Source: Metabacillus crassostreae
GTDB lineage: Bacteria; Bacillota; Bacilli; Bacillales; Bacillaceae
DNA: 64,000 nt
Direction of reading: 5' to 3'
Assembly (NCBI RefSeq): GCF_016908395.1
Contig: NZ_JAFBDU010000008.1
Coordinates: 156,172 to 220,171, forward strand
Under the pieces are notes generated by a model. That model saw nothing but the letters and a program-made list of their open reading frames with translations. It was not told the DNA's origin and did no database searches. Position numbers and translations under genes: made by a program. Shown here one piece after another: positions 21,955 through 30,716 of the stretch (positions within the stretch are counted from its first letter, which is position 1; every line of letters starts with the position of its first letter).

Positions 21955-22557
21955 TTATACTGTTGGTGTAGCATCAGGATGCGCAACACCAAAGACTGCT
22001 TGGAATAATGCATCTCGTTGTGTTGTTGTTCCTTTAGGATCAAAACCAAAAACAACAGATTTTTCTTTTGTAAAACCTGCTACTTCTCTATCCATAAATT
22101 CAGCAGCAATTTGTTCTGACTGGAATTGAGTTTCACCTTGTTTTGATTGTCCATTAATAGCTTGACGTAAGAAAATACCTTTAGTGAGACCAACCCATTC
22201 TTTACTTCCATCTTCATGAGTCTTAGCAAATACACAAGCCACGTAAGGTGGATTATCTTCACTACCATAAGAATGAAGTCCTGCAGTTGTTGATTCTAGT
22301 CCAAGTACTGCTTTTTTATCTTCAATTGGTAATGTATGAAATCCACCATTAACTGTAATGTTCCCTGCAGCAACTGCAATCTCAGCTGTTTTATTATCTC
22401 CATATGCACGAACTGCAGATTGAGGCATTTCAACAGTGATATTCTGTAAAAATTTTACTCTTTCGATATCTCCAACAATGATTGCTGCTTGTGTTTCATC
22501 TAAAACACCGTAATAAAATTCATCTACACCTGTGGATGCTTTATAATTTTTTTCCAA
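21955..22557 (-). CDS. major tail tube protein (phi13 family)
   Basis: 200 residues. It has the phi13-type major tail protein layout: N-terminal GVDEFYYGVLDETQAAIIVG, a middle LPIEDKKAVLGLE and VACVFAKTHEDGSKEWVG, and a C-terminal EKSVVFGFDPKG. It polymerises into the tail tube. It is followed by a strong hairpin. The last four residues, TPTV, equal those of the major capsid protein. Confidence 0.92.
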   Translation of the reverse strand: MEKNYKASTGVDEFYYGVLDETQAAIIVGDIERVKFLQNITVEMPQSAVRAYGDNKTAEIAVAAGNITVNGGFHTLPIEDKKAVLGLESTTAGLHSYGSEDNPPYVACVFAKTHEDGSKEWVGLTKGIFLRQAINGQSKQGETQFQSEQIAAEFMDREVAGFTKEKSVVFGFDPKGTTTQRDALFQAVFGVAHPDATPTV

Positions 22558-22595
22558 TGTTCTTCCCCCTCTTATTCAAAAATAAAAAGGACGCT

Positions 22596-22964
22596 TTAGG
22601 CATCCTCATAAACTTTCCCTCGGTATCTTCTAGCATCACGATATATACCAAAATCTTTATCGTACTCATCAATACCGCTACCTTGACTAAAATTCAAATT
22701 CCACATGATCTTCCTTATTTGTTTAGCGATCTCTAGTGTATCTGCTAAATTTAAGGACCACACTTCAATTTGAAATAAAAAATCTTCTGTTAGCCACTTG
22801 TTATCAGCATAATCAGAAGGAATTGGAACATCTAATGGATCTATAATTATATGTGTACTTGTCACATCGCCTGATGCAGGATATTCATAGAACTTTATTT
22901 TCGTACCGACCTTTTCTATAATAACTGGATCTTCTAAGAGAGCGTTGTATATTTTGTATATCAT
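22596..22964 (-). CDS. tail terminator / minor tail-joining protein
   Basis: 122 residues, starting MIYKIYNALLEDPVIIEK. Position (after the HK97-gp10 gene, before the major tail protein), size and the FLFQIEVWSLNLADTLEIAKQI strand-helix pattern match the DUF806/gp17-like tail terminator group. It would cap the tail tube for joining to the head. Stop codon lies inside a GGATGC-loop-GCGTCC hairpin followed by TTTTT. The family call is from arrangement rather than strong motifs. Confidence 0.7.
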   Translation of the reverse strand: MIYKIYNALLEDPVIIEKVGTKIKFYEYPASGDVTSTHIIIDPLDVPIPSDYADNKWLTEDFLFQIEVWSLNLADTLEIAKQIRKIMWNLNFSQGSGIDEYDKDFGIYRDARRYRGKVYEDA

Positions 22965-23356
22965 TACAACCCTCTCCTTATAGCTTCTTTAATTGTATTT
23001 CGATAGGCATTTTCTGCATTACGTAAAGCTCTAGCAATGGCACCTTTACCAGGTGGATTAGGATTTTTCACAGTCCCGAACTCATTCAAGTGGATAATAC
23101 GATATCTTTCTTTTGGTCCTCTCCAATGTATCTTTACAGTTCGAGCTTCACCAATCCACATCGGATCAGAAATTGTTATCTCTTCAATAGATGCTCCAGT
23201 ATCTTTAAAAGACTCAAACTGACTTTTTAGTTCTTTTACAAATACTTTCGCACCTTCTTTTAAGGCATAATCACTTATGGTTCTAACCTTCGATTTTCCA
23301 AAACGTTTTTCTAATTCCTTTTCTAACTTTTGCAAGCCACTGATTTTCACACTCAT
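22964..23356 (-). CDS. HK97 gp10-like head-tail joining protein
   Basis: 130 residues. It begins MSVKISGLQKLEKELEKRF and has the family pattern of an N-terminal helix pair, KIHWRGPKERYRIIHLNEFG, then PPGKGAIARALRNAENAYRN at the C terminus. A neck or tail-completion protein. Its ATG overlaps the stop of the adaptor gene by four bases, and its own stop overlaps the next start. Confidence 0.88.
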   Translation of the reverse strand: MSVKISGLQKLEKELEKRFGKSKVRTISDYALKEGAKVFVKELKSQFESFKDTGASIEEITISDPMWIGEARTVKIHWRGPKERYRIIHLNEFGTVKNPNPPGKGAIARALRNAENAYRNTIKEAIRRGL

Positions 23357-23721
23357 AACGAAAGACCAGCCACAATAGTTATGAAGCGTCTATCTTGCAA
23401 GTTAGGTTGAACATGTATAATGTTATACCGTTTGCTTATATATTCTGGAGAATCAATTGATAAGTAATGTCCATTTGTTGGTATGAATTCACCTTGTGGA
23501 TCACGTAGAGTGATCGTAATATCGGACAAGGTACCATTCGATTTAGCAATTTCTAAATCTTTTAGCCATACCTCGTCAATTTTTGCCCAGGAACTAAATA
23601 AGACCTTCTTCTCTTTCTCTCCTGGTAGTGGTCCATCGTTAGGTTCATGTTCATAAAAACTAATCGGTGTACGTAGGTCACCTGTATGAACACGTGGAGA
23701 TTTGTATTTAAATTCCCTCAA
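23353..23721 (-). CDS. phage head-tail adaptor (gp16/SPP1 type)
   Basis: 122 residues. The motif GDLRTPISFYEHEPNDGPLP near the start and SSWAKIDEVWLKDLEIA, then YISKRYNIIHVQPN, match the Phage_H_T_join family. It forms the stopper ring under the portal. Overlaps the downstream gp10-like gene. Confidence 0.88.
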   Translation of the reverse strand: MREFKYKSPRVHTGDLRTPISFYEHEPNDGPLPGEKEKKVLFSSWAKIDEVWLKDLEIAKSNGTLSDITITLRDPQGEFIPTNGHYLSIDSPEYISKRYNIIHVQPNLQDRRFITIVAGLSL

Positions 23722-23748
23722 ATCTATATACCTCCCATTAAGCTCCGC

Positions 23749-24066
23749 TTAAGTGGTCGTTGTTGTGGTAGTCGTTGTCGTTTCATCGTCTAGCACAATT
23801 TCTTCAAGTGCTTTATCAATGGCTAAGCTATTGATCTCACTCAAAAAATTATCGTTAAAAAACTCTAAAGCGTCATTATATGCATATCTTGATCGTTCAA
23901 ATACAAGCTCTTTAAATGATTCATTTGTGTTCATATCATAATCGCCACAGGATCTTTTTAAATTAGCTACAGATGCAGATAGGATGCGTTTCAGGTTAGC
24001 ATCTTCAGCATTACCTAAACGCATCTTTTCTTTGAATTCCTTTAAAATCACATCTGAAATGTCCAC
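23749..24066 (-). CDS. head-tail connector (gp15/gp6-like) with poly-threonine tail
   Basis: 105 residues, mainly helical (FKEKMRLGNAEDANLKRILS, then YDALEFFNDNFLSEI-type helices), matching the small phage connector family by size and position between capsid and adaptor genes. The C terminus is DDE followed by ten Thr. The Thr codons are mixed (ACG, ACA, ACT, ACC), so this is not a simple trinucleotide expansion. Confidence 0.75.
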   Translation of the reverse strand: MDISDVILKEFKEKMRLGNAEDANLKRILSASVANLKRSCGDYDMNTNESFKELVFERSRYAYNDALEFFNDNFLSEINSLAIDKALEEIVLDDETTTTTTTTTT

Positions 24067-24077
24067 TTAATTTCCCC

Positions 24078-24440
24078 CTATTCTTTAGGAGTAGTTTGAT
24101 TCTCTTGTAACTGGATGATCAGAGCAATGCGTTCATCCTCATTTTTCAATCCGTTAATGTCACCGTTTAGATCCGTTATTAACTTTTCTTGCTCAGTTTT
24201 ATTCATCTTTTTAAGTTCAGCCTGAGTGATAACTAGCTCTAGATTATCTTCTTGATTTCCTGTTTGATCTTCTTCCGAACCTTCTATAAAGATACGTTTG
24301 TGTTTTGAATGAATCTCTGAAAGTTCTTTAATACGTTCCTCAGATGGCTCATAGCCATCTCTTGGATATTCATCATCTATCTTATATAGATGGTTATTAT
24401 CTTCTGTATCTCTAAATCTATTTACAACTTTATACTTCAT
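24078..24440 (-). CDS. phage structural-region protein of unknown function, 120 aa
   Basis: Starts MKYKVVNRFRDTEDNNHLYK. The N-terminal half looks like a small beta domain ending in RIKELSEIHSKHKRIFIEG. After an acidic linker, the C-terminal LKKMNKTEQEKLITDLNGDI resembles a HeH/SAP-like helical end, often present in proteins between capsid and connector genes. It may be a head accessory or fibre-like protein; I do not recognise it firmly. Confidence 0.6.
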   Translation of the reverse strand: MKYKVVNRFRDTEDNNHLYKIDDEYPRDGYEPSEERIKELSEIHSKHKRIFIEGSEEDQTGNQEDNLELVITQAELKKMNKTEQEKLITDLNGDINGLKNEDERIALIIQLQENQTTPKE

Positions 24441-24472
24441 AATTAAACATCCTTTCTAATTCAATATTGTTA

Positions 24473-25636
24473 TTAAACTGTTGGTGTTGTTTCAGCTGGT
24501 GTGAAATTAATATCTAGATCGTAAACTAAAGCTGCTTTGTTATCTTTTGGTTTACCGTTTGCGAATTGTTTAATCGTATATAGTGTTGCGTCTTCAATCG
24601 CTAATGTTTGATCAAATTTTCTTAATTTGTATCCACCAGCAATAGCAGCAAGGTATTTTCCTTTAACAAAGAAGATCGCTTTCCCTACAGGCACTTCCTC
24701 AGATTCTACTAAATTAATGTTATAAGGAATTGCAGTAATAAACTGTCCGTTAGGTGTTTGAATAGTATTGCGAGCTTGTACACCAATTGCATCAATTGGA
24801 TTAACTACCATTGTGATTTTATTTAGTACTTTACGTGTCTTTCCTTTTGCATCAGTAGAAAGTTCTTTTACAACACCATATAATTCTCCAATCACAATTT
24901 CTCCTCTCTCTGAAGGAGCAAAAGTTAATGTTCCAGAAGAAGCTTTATCTGTTACTGCGCCTGTGCCAGGATCAACATCTTTCATCAATCCAATTGGTTC
25001 TGATGAAGTTGTTCCTCTTCCGTTTACAAATCCAAATTCTAAACCAACTGAATAACATTCAACTAGAATAGTACGTACATAACGTTCAATCCATACTGGA
25101 CCTAGTTCTTGCATATCATTTGGAATAGCAGCAAATGCAGTTAGCTTTAATTGACCAATCTCTTCATCGCTGAACGCAGCATTAATTTGTCCAGCAATGC
25201 CATTAAATAAATTACCCCATACATAAGCTTTAGTTGGATCAGAGTCGATAAAACGAGTTACTGCTCCTAAATCTTGTAATCCTATTGCTTCAAGTAAAGG
25301 GTGCTCAGAAACTAAATCTTCAAATACACGCTCTTGAGTCGTAACAGGTAAAATTGAATCATCTTTAAATCCACCATCAAGTACTGCAGCATTGAAGAAT
25401 CGTGTTTCTTCTGATGTTAAGACATTTTGTCCACGTTGTTGAAGGATTGAACGATCTAACATTTCATCATTTACTTGACTGCGAATAGCTGTAGCAACTG
25501 AATTTTGTAATGCACCCATATAATTCTGAAGTGCTTCTGCTTGTTCTTCTGTTGTACTATCTGCATTTAAAGCAACTTTTTTCCAAGCTTCTTGTGCATT
25601 TAAAAATTCATCTGATTTATTAAATTTAATTGTCAT
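24473..25636 (-). CDS. major capsid protein, HK97 fold
   Basis: 387 residues. Downstream of the ClpP-like protease. An N-terminal helical delta domain (FLNAQEAWKKVALNADSTTE, about 1-100) precedes EDLVSEHPLLEAIGLQDLG, YVWGNLFNGIAG and VYDLDINF, consistent with the HK97 phage major capsid family. The protease probably removes the delta domain during maturation. Well-spaced SD (GGAGGAAAAAG) upstream. C terminus ETTPTV. Confidence 0.93.
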   Translation of the reverse strand: MTIKFNKSDEFLNAQEAWKKVALNADSTTEEQAEALQNYMGALQNSVATAIRSQVNDEMLDRSILQQRGQNVLTSEETRFFNAAVLDGGFKDDSILPVTTQERVFEDLVSEHPLLEAIGLQDLGAVTRFIDSDPTKAYVWGNLFNGIAGQINAAFSDEEIGQLKLTAFAAIPNDMQELGPVWIERYVRTILVECYSVGLEFGFVNGRGTTSSEPIGLMKDVDPGTGAVTDKASSGTLTFAPSERGEIVIGELYGVVKELSTDAKGKTRKVLNKITMVVNPIDAIGVQARNTIQTPNGQFITAIPYNINLVESEEVPVGKAIFFVKGKYLAAIAGGYKLRKFDQTLAIEDATLYTIKQFANGKPKDNKAALVYDLDINFTPAETTPTV

Positions 25637-25655
25637 ATTCTTTTTCCTCCAATTT

Positions 25656-26414
25656 TTATAAACTAAAAAAGAACTTACTTAGATTCTGTTTCTGCTTAAC
25701 AGATTCTGGAGTAGGTTCTTTTTCTTGATTCTTATATTGATTCAATTCATTTTGCATTTTTTGCATTTGAGCCTTTAATTGAGCAAGGTCCTCAGAAGTG
25801 TTGTTTTCTTCAGTAATTGCAGTTGAAGTGGCAAACCCTATTTCGACTGCTTCATTTGCACTAAACCAAGTTTCTTCATTTACCATATTACGAATTTCTT
25901 CACGCTCAACAGTTGCACGAGTCATATAGATATCAATGATGCCATCTTCTAATTTTTCAAGCATATCCGCTTCTTTACGCATAAGCGTTTTACTGCCCCA
26001 TACAATCGTTGAAGCTTCGTGGATCATCAACATTGAACCAGCACCCATTATTAACTCATCTGCTGCCATAGCAATAATTGAAGCAGCTGAGCAAGCCCAT
26101 CCATCTACATGAATTGTTACTTTTCCCTTGTGAGCCTTTAAACGATTATAAATCGCAATTCCATCAAAGGCGCTTCCTCCAGGAGAGTTAAGGTGGATAA
26201 TTAAATCATTACTTCCTGCAGATTTAAGAGCATTGTCAACATCTGTTGCAGAAGTTGTTTCCCACCACCACGATTCACCAATGTCACCATAGATGGTCAA
26301 TTCACTAACACCATTTTCTTCATCGTGTACTACAGCAAAATTATGTGGAATGTTTGCTAATTGCTCATTATATTTTTGATTTTTAAATCCAAATTTACGT
26401 TTCATCTTCATCAT
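25656..26414 (-). CDS. ClpP-like prohead protease
   Basis: 252 residues from ATG 26414, which has AGGAGG five bases upstream (frame opens at a GTG two codons earlier). Core: LIIHLNSPGGSAFDGIAIYN oxyanion segment, catalytic Ser in GWACSAASIIAMAA, catalytic His in MLMIHEASTIVWG, and a later Asp. Residues after ~190 form a coiled scaffold-like tail. It matures the HK97-type capsid. It overlaps the portal gene by 20 bases. Confidence 0.93.
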   Translation of the reverse strand: MMKMKRKFGFKNQKYNEQLANIPHNFAVVHDEENGVSELTIYGDIGESWWWETTSATDVDNALKSAGSNDLIIHLNSPGGSAFDGIAIYNRLKAHKGKVTIHVDGWACSAASIIAMAADELIMGAGSMLMIHEASTIVWGSKTLMRKEADMLEKLEDGIIDIYMTRATVEREEIRNMVNEETWFSANEAVEIGFATSTAITEENNTSEDLAQLKAQMQKMQNELNQYKNQEKEPTPESVKQKQNLSKFFFSL

Positions 26415-27558
26415 TTTCACCTCCTTTTAGAGCCTCAGTACTTTCTACATAGTTTTTCGTAATAAAGTATTTGTCCATAAATGGATCATCTACCTCTTCA
26501 GCTCCAACTTCACTTCTTAGTTCATTACCGCTAAATAGCCCACTAGCTCTTAACTTATCAATAGAATTTGCAAGATCGAATATATTCTGGTAAGAAATAC
26601 TTCTAATATCAATGCTATTTCCTTCTAAGTATTCATTCTTAGTAAAAAATTTCACATTACCTTCGTCCTTTATTTTTTTAAGTAAAGGACTTACCGTAAA
26701 CATCATGTAATTTTTTGTTTGCTTCTCTACATCTGCCATATCACCATGAAGTAAACTTACTGGTATACCTATTGCCATTGCGACTTGATCTAAAAAGCCA
26801 TTTGTCACTTTATTGATTTCATCTACACTTGGACCACTAGCAGATCCATTGTAATGCTCCTTATATTGAATTCCTTTTTGTTGAGGAACTATAGCAATAT
26901 CCTTTTTACTTACAGACTTATACATATTGTCAATAAACTCTTGAAGTTTAGTTATTTGCTCAGCTGTTTTTGCACTGATCATATCCATGTCAACACTACC
27001 ACGAATCTGATTCTTTCTTTTTTGTGCGTTTATTATTTTTCCGAATAATTCACCGTAATCTTGAAACAATCCATCAATTAAAGGGGATAAACTTTCATTT
27101 TTATATCTCAAATGAATAACTTCATTTTGTTTAAAACCACGCTTGAATTGGTAACCTTTGATTATTACATTAGTGAATGTATCTTCCATAACTGCATATT
27201 CATTATGAATATAATCATCTGCAATTAATAGATCACCATCATCTGCTTGTACTATCAGACATTCATTGTCATAAACTAACTTATGAATAAATGTTTCCCA
27301 AAAGGTGCTTGCTGTCATATTCTTATTGGGACGTACATTCAAATGATAATACAGATCGTCCTTCACAAAAGATTTACCGTTCTTTACTCTAAACTCTGAT
27401 TGTCCAATAGTCCTACCTAAGAAAGATACACAAATATCAATAGCAAGTTTTTTCATGTGAATTCGAAGTGTCGTATCTTGGTACATTTCAACGTCAAACA
27501 TAAAGCCTAATTCACTATTTCTCTTAAATATCAAATCTAAGAAACCCAAGTTTTTCAC
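26395..27558 (-). CDS. phage portal protein (HK97 family)
   Basis: 387 residues. Family features: YYHLNVRPNKNMTASTFWET, then IHKLVYDNECLIV, a clip region, and VAMAIGIPVSLLHGDMADVEKQ-type segment near residues 270-300. Forms the dodecameric DNA gate at one capsid vertex. Lies between TerL and the protease, as usual for this order. Confidence 0.93.
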   Translation of the reverse strand: MKNLGFLDLIFKRNSELGFMFDVEMYQDTTLRIHMKKLAIDICVSFLGRTIGQSEFRVKNGKSFVKDDLYYHLNVRPNKNMTASTFWETFIHKLVYDNECLIVQADDGDLLIADDYIHNEYAVMEDTFTNVIIKGYQFKRGFKQNEVIHLRYKNESLSPLIDGLFQDYGELFGKIINAQKRKNQIRGSVDMDMISAKTAEQITKLQEFIDNMYKSVSKKDIAIVPQQKGIQYKEHYNGSASGPSVDEINKVTNGFLDQVAMAIGIPVSLLHGDMADVEKQTKNYMMFTVSPLLKKIKDEGNVKFFTKNEYLEGNSIDIRSISYQNIFDLANSIDKLRASGLFSGNELRSEVGAEEVDDPFMDKYFITKNYVESTEALKGGENDEDET

Positions 27559-27564
27559 CCCCCT

Positions 27565-29205
27565 CTAAAAAGATATATCCATTAAGTAAAAATCAGCATC
27601 GTCTTCAATTAAATCATCACGATATAGAGCATGAATGAAAGCCTGGAAACCATCAGTTTTCCTTCTGACTTCATCTTTTTTTCCATATGTTCTATTTCCT
27701 TTTGCATCTGTTATTACTTTGACATTATGTGTGTACCAACGCATTAAAGGATTATCACCGTAAACGACTCTTCTTTCTGCAAATATTGTTTCTACTCTTG
27801 GTGCTAGAAGTGCTTCTATACCTTTTGTTCTCACATACATAATTTCAAAACCTTCAGCTTCAAGTGCGGTTTTAACCAAATCTAACCTAAATGTATCTGC
27901 AACAATTGTTGTTAAACCGTATATTTCACGCATCTTAACGAACCAATTCACAACATGTTTTATATTTATAACAGGCTCATCTACTATCGTTAATAAACCC
28001 TCTTTTTCCCAATCTTCAATTGGTGCTTTCATATCCACAGCATTTAAGAAACCTCTTCTTACGAACGAATGACTTAACCAGATATAGTCGTCACCATTTT
28101 TAAAAAGTAACCCTACTGCCACAAAGTCTCTAACAGAAGCGAAATCCAACCCACCTACACAACTTCGATGTGATAAGTCAATGATCTCTCTACTGGTTGC
28201 TTCTATTTCTTCCCATGTTGCAACAGATGTTTCTAAATCAGTAGCTGGGAAGTTCATACGTTTTGTCATGAAGCGAATTCTTGCAGAAGGCTTTGAGTTA
28301 CCAAGTGTTATATATTGAGTTTTTACTTTTCTAAATAAACTCTTTGCGTAATCACTCATTGGTTCATGGAACATTGGATTCGCCTTCTGCCAATTTGAAG
28401 GATCATCCATTTCTGTATCTGCATCCAAAGTAGCCATGAATACAAATAATGGATCGTCCAATGATTCACCATTCAAAACACGAATAGCACGTTCTTTCAG
28501 ATCATCTAAATAACCACCACGAACAAAACCATCTGTTGTGATAAAGAATTCTCTGGAATTTTTGACTTTACCTAAACCAGATGAAAAAACATCAACTATT
28601 GTAGAATCTTCAAACTCATGAACTTCATCATAAATTACACAACCATCACGTAAACTATCTTTCGTTTTAGCATTAGATGTATGAAACTTAATCCTACTTC
28701 CGTTTGTACGACTAACAATTTCCGAACGTTTAGCATGAAATAATGATTCCAGAACTTTCTTATTTTCAGATGTCTTGATGACGTTGTAAATTTCGTTAAA
28801 AGAGGTCATTGCTTGTTCTTCACTGTTTGCCACAATAGATACATTGTAGTTATCAATACCATGTAGATCACTAATAAAGAAATTAACTAAAGAAGAGATT
28901 AATCCGTTTTTTCCTGCCCCTCTAGCTTTGTATAAGAAAAACTGTTCGTAGAAGGGAAAACCATCGTCTTTGTAATATAAGAAAACAAATGCTGTTATAA
29001 ATTTCTGAAACGGCATTAATGGGAAGTAGTTCTTTTCAGTAAACGCAATATATCTTTCGTGTTGCTCAACATCAAAATAAATATCTTCACGATTAAGAAC
29101 ATGTTTTTTTAAATATAAAAATAAAAAGACCAAATACTTACTGACTTTAATTAAGCCACTGTCGTATTGGTCCATATAGTATTTAACGTGTTTATTAATT
29201 TTCAT
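27565..29205 (-). CDS. terminase large subunit
   Basis: 546 residues. The ATPase domain has the Walker A-like YKARGAGKNGLISS near residues 92-105 and Walker B CVIYDEVHEF. The C-terminal RNase-H-like nuclease has GGLDFASVRDFVAVGLLF and the acidic VADTFRLD. It cuts and pumps DNA into the prohead. It starts one base after the small subunit and ends six bases before the portal start. Confidence 0.95.
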   Translation of the reverse strand: MKINKHVKYYMDQYDSGLIKVSKYLVFLFLYLKKHVLNREDIYFDVEQHERYIAFTEKNYFPLMPFQKFITAFVFLYYKDDGFPFYEQFFLYKARGAGKNGLISSLVNFFISDLHGIDNYNVSIVANSEEQAMTSFNEIYNVIKTSENKKVLESLFHAKRSEIVSRTNGSRIKFHTSNAKTKDSLRDGCVIYDEVHEFEDSTIVDVFSSGLGKVKNSREFFITTDGFVRGGYLDDLKERAIRVLNGESLDDPLFVFMATLDADTEMDDPSNWQKANPMFHEPMSDYAKSLFRKVKTQYITLGNSKPSARIRFMTKRMNFPATDLETSVATWEEIEATSREIIDLSHRSCVGGLDFASVRDFVAVGLLFKNGDDYIWLSHSFVRRGFLNAVDMKAPIEDWEKEGLLTIVDEPVINIKHVVNWFVKMREIYGLTTIVADTFRLDLVKTALEAEGFEIMYVRTKGIEALLAPRVETIFAERRVVYGDNPLMRWYTHNVKVITDAKGNRTYGKKDEVRRKTDGFQAFIHALYRDDLIEDDADFYLMDISF

Positions 29206-29532
29206 CTATATCAAATCATTTGCAGTGAATTTCGGTTTCCCATCGTTATCATCAATAAAATTAAAAGTTTTTTCTATGCTCATAATCGATGAATTTACTT
29301 TATTCATTTCGTTTAATAGTGGATGGGACTTAACGAATGATTGACTCGCATTTTTTATACTGACAGAAACGCCTTCTTTTTTTACAGTTCGTTCCATACG
29401 CCTGTATATTTCAATATGCTTTAAGTACCTACCAACTTTTTCTACTTCCACAGGACTAGTTGTGTCAATCCTAGACATTAAATAATCCTTGATTTTATCT
29501 ATTCCAACGTCAATTCTAAATGCGTCTTTCAA
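29206..29532 (-). CDS. terminase small subunit (P27-like)
   Basis: About 108 residues. LKHIEIYRRMERTVKKEGVS followed by HPLLNEMNKVNSSIMSIEK is typical of the P27 family. The frame opens with GTG 29541, but its preceding G run leaves no spacer; TTG 29532 has GGGGGG about eight bases upstream and is preferred. Recognises the packaging site. The short GC-rich gap just upstream (29542-29606) is a candidate cos region. Confidence 0.85.
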   Translation of the reverse strand: MKDAFRIDVGIDKIKDYLMSRIDTTSPVEVEKVGRYLKHIEIYRRMERTVKKEGVSVSIKNASQSFVKSHPLLNEMNKVNSSIMSIEKTFNFIDDNDGKPKFTANDLI

Positions 29533-29541
29533 TGCACCCAC

Positions 29542-29606
29542 CCCCCTATACGCGAATTTTTGAAAAAAATCTGGACAGTCGAGCCCCCTATCCGTTCCCC
29601 AGAGTT
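29542..29606. other. candidate cos packaging site
   Basis: 65-bp GC-rich gap before the terminase, in a phage whose HNH gene and terminase type imply cohesive-end packaging. The minus strand has two ATAGGGGG direct repeats about 40 bp apart. Position-based inference. Confidence 0.4.
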
Positions 29607-29843
29607 TTAAAAATGCCCAAAACCTTTGACCGGGGGGTAAGATGAACGTTGTAAAGCTTCAGTTGCACCTAAATGTTCAACGATTGTTAAATTATTTCTT
29701 ACAACTAATTGAGCTTGCGGTGACGGATCATTGATTATCTTATTAATCTTATGAGACACTTTTAATTTGATTTGAGCCAATAGCTCTTCTAACTTCCCCC
29801 CGTTATGATTATCAGCACTCATCAGTACTTGTTTGTTTGCCAT
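29607..29843 (-). CDS. small packaging-region protein of unknown function, 78 aa
   Basis: Starts MANKQVLMSADNHNGGKLEE. ATG 29843 has AAAGGTGG eight bases upstream; the frame opens four codons earlier at GTG. Helical middle (LLAQIKLKVSHKINKIINDP) and a C-terminal PVKGFGHF. Lies between HNH and small terminase; might assist cos recognition, but there is no motif evidence. Confidence 0.55.
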   Translation of the reverse strand: MANKQVLMSADNHNGGKLEELLAQIKLKVSHKINKIINDPSPQAQLVVRNNLTIVEHLGATEALQRSSYPPVKGFGHF

Positions 29844-29848
29844 AAGAG

Positions 29849-30172
29849 TTACCACCTTTCATCATCCCACTTATTCTTTTTAAATCTAAAACGATTATGT
29901 TTTTTGTTATGGCATCTAATGCAAAGTGTTTCTAAGTTATCTAATTCAAGAGCAAGTTCAGGATATGTATAGATCTCTTTAATATGATCAACATCTAACC
30001 GTTTGTGTTTATCTGGATCATGTTTATCCGTGTAAACTTTTCCTAGTCGTTTGCATTCCTGACACTCGTAGTTGTCACGTCTTATAGCTTGCTCACGTAA
30101 ACCATTCACACCTGACCATTGTTTGGATTTATAGAACTTACGCTTTTGTAGTTTAGTTTTATACTCTTTCAA
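29849..30172 (-). CDS. HNH endonuclease (packaging-associated)
   Basis: About 107 residues. RRDNYECQECKRLGKVY (first zinc pair), DVDHIKEIYTYPELALELDN, then CIRCHNKKHNR form a complete HNH nuclease with two CxxC. HNH proteins next to TerS/TerL of HK97-like phages are needed for cos cleavage. The frame opens at GTG 30217, but that codon lies in the terminator hairpin of the previous gene. TTG 30172, nine bases after AGGAAG, is a better start. Confidence 0.88.
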   Translation of the reverse strand: MKEYKTKLQKRKFYKSKQWSGVNGLREQAIRRDNYECQECKRLGKVYTDKHDPDKHKRLDVDHIKEIYTYPELALELDNLETLCIRCHNKKHNRFRFKKNKWDDERW

Positions 30173-30200
30173 TATTGGTAACTTCCTATATTTATGACAT

Positions 30201-30231
30201 AAAAAGACACTATCCACAAATGGATAGTGTC
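30201..30231 (-). terminator. terminator of the secreted-protein gene
   Basis: Minus strand: GACACTATCCA and TGGATAGTGTC pair around a four-base loop, then TTTTTATG. It ends transcription of the gene at 30244 and insulates the packaging operon. Confidence 0.85.
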
Positions 30232-30243
30232 ACTATAACTTTA

Positions 30244-30678
30244 TTATTGCGCATGAATATATATATTATTAGATTCAACTCCGTCTATATCTCTACCATT
30301 TTGCGATAATTCTACACTAACATATCCATAACCACTGGAAGCCCAAGTAGAACTATTTAAAGCAAATGATTTTGTTGGTGTTCTATTACTAAAGTAACCT
30401 GTTTGATATATATATTTATAACTCCAATATCCATCAAGAGGTACTAATGTTGCCTTATAATCTAGTTTACCACAGGTTCCTTTACTTTCAGCATACCAAT
30501 CTACAGTGGTGGCACCTTTATAATACGTTGGAGCATCTGTCCATACTCGTACATAGCATCCTTTTTTACCGTAGAGTTCCTGATAAGAAGACATTGCTGC
30601 TTCTGCTTTACCAGTTGATACAAAAGTTGCAAGTATTAACGGTAAAATCAATATAATACTAAACTTAAATAATTTCAT
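30244..30678 (-). CDS. secreted protein of unknown function (moron)
   Basis: 144 residues. A signal peptide is clear: KLFK, a hydrophobic core FSIILILPLILATFV, then cleavage around KAEA-A at residue 28. The mature ~116 residues are rich in Tyr, Ser and Trp and look beta-sandwich-like, with two Cys (GCYVRVW, GTCGKL) that could form a disulfide. No match that I recognise. It has its own SigA promoter, AGGAGG-type RBS and terminator, so it is probably expressed from the silent prophage. Confidence 0.75.
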   Translation of the reverse strand: MKLFKFSIILILPLILATFVSTGKAEAAMSSYQELYGKKGCYVRVWTDAPTYYKGATTVDWYAESKGTCGKLDYKATLVPLDGYWSYKYIYQTGYFSNRTPTKSFALNSSTWASSGYGYVSVELSQNGRDIDGVESNNIYIHAQ

Positions 30679-30716
30679 CTTTATTCCTCCAGTACCTTTT
30701 ATTTACAACAGTTTAC

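Noticed and set aside
29849..30217. HNH start at GTG 30217
   Set aside because: The codon lies in the upstream terminator hairpin and has no SD; TTG 30172 fits better.
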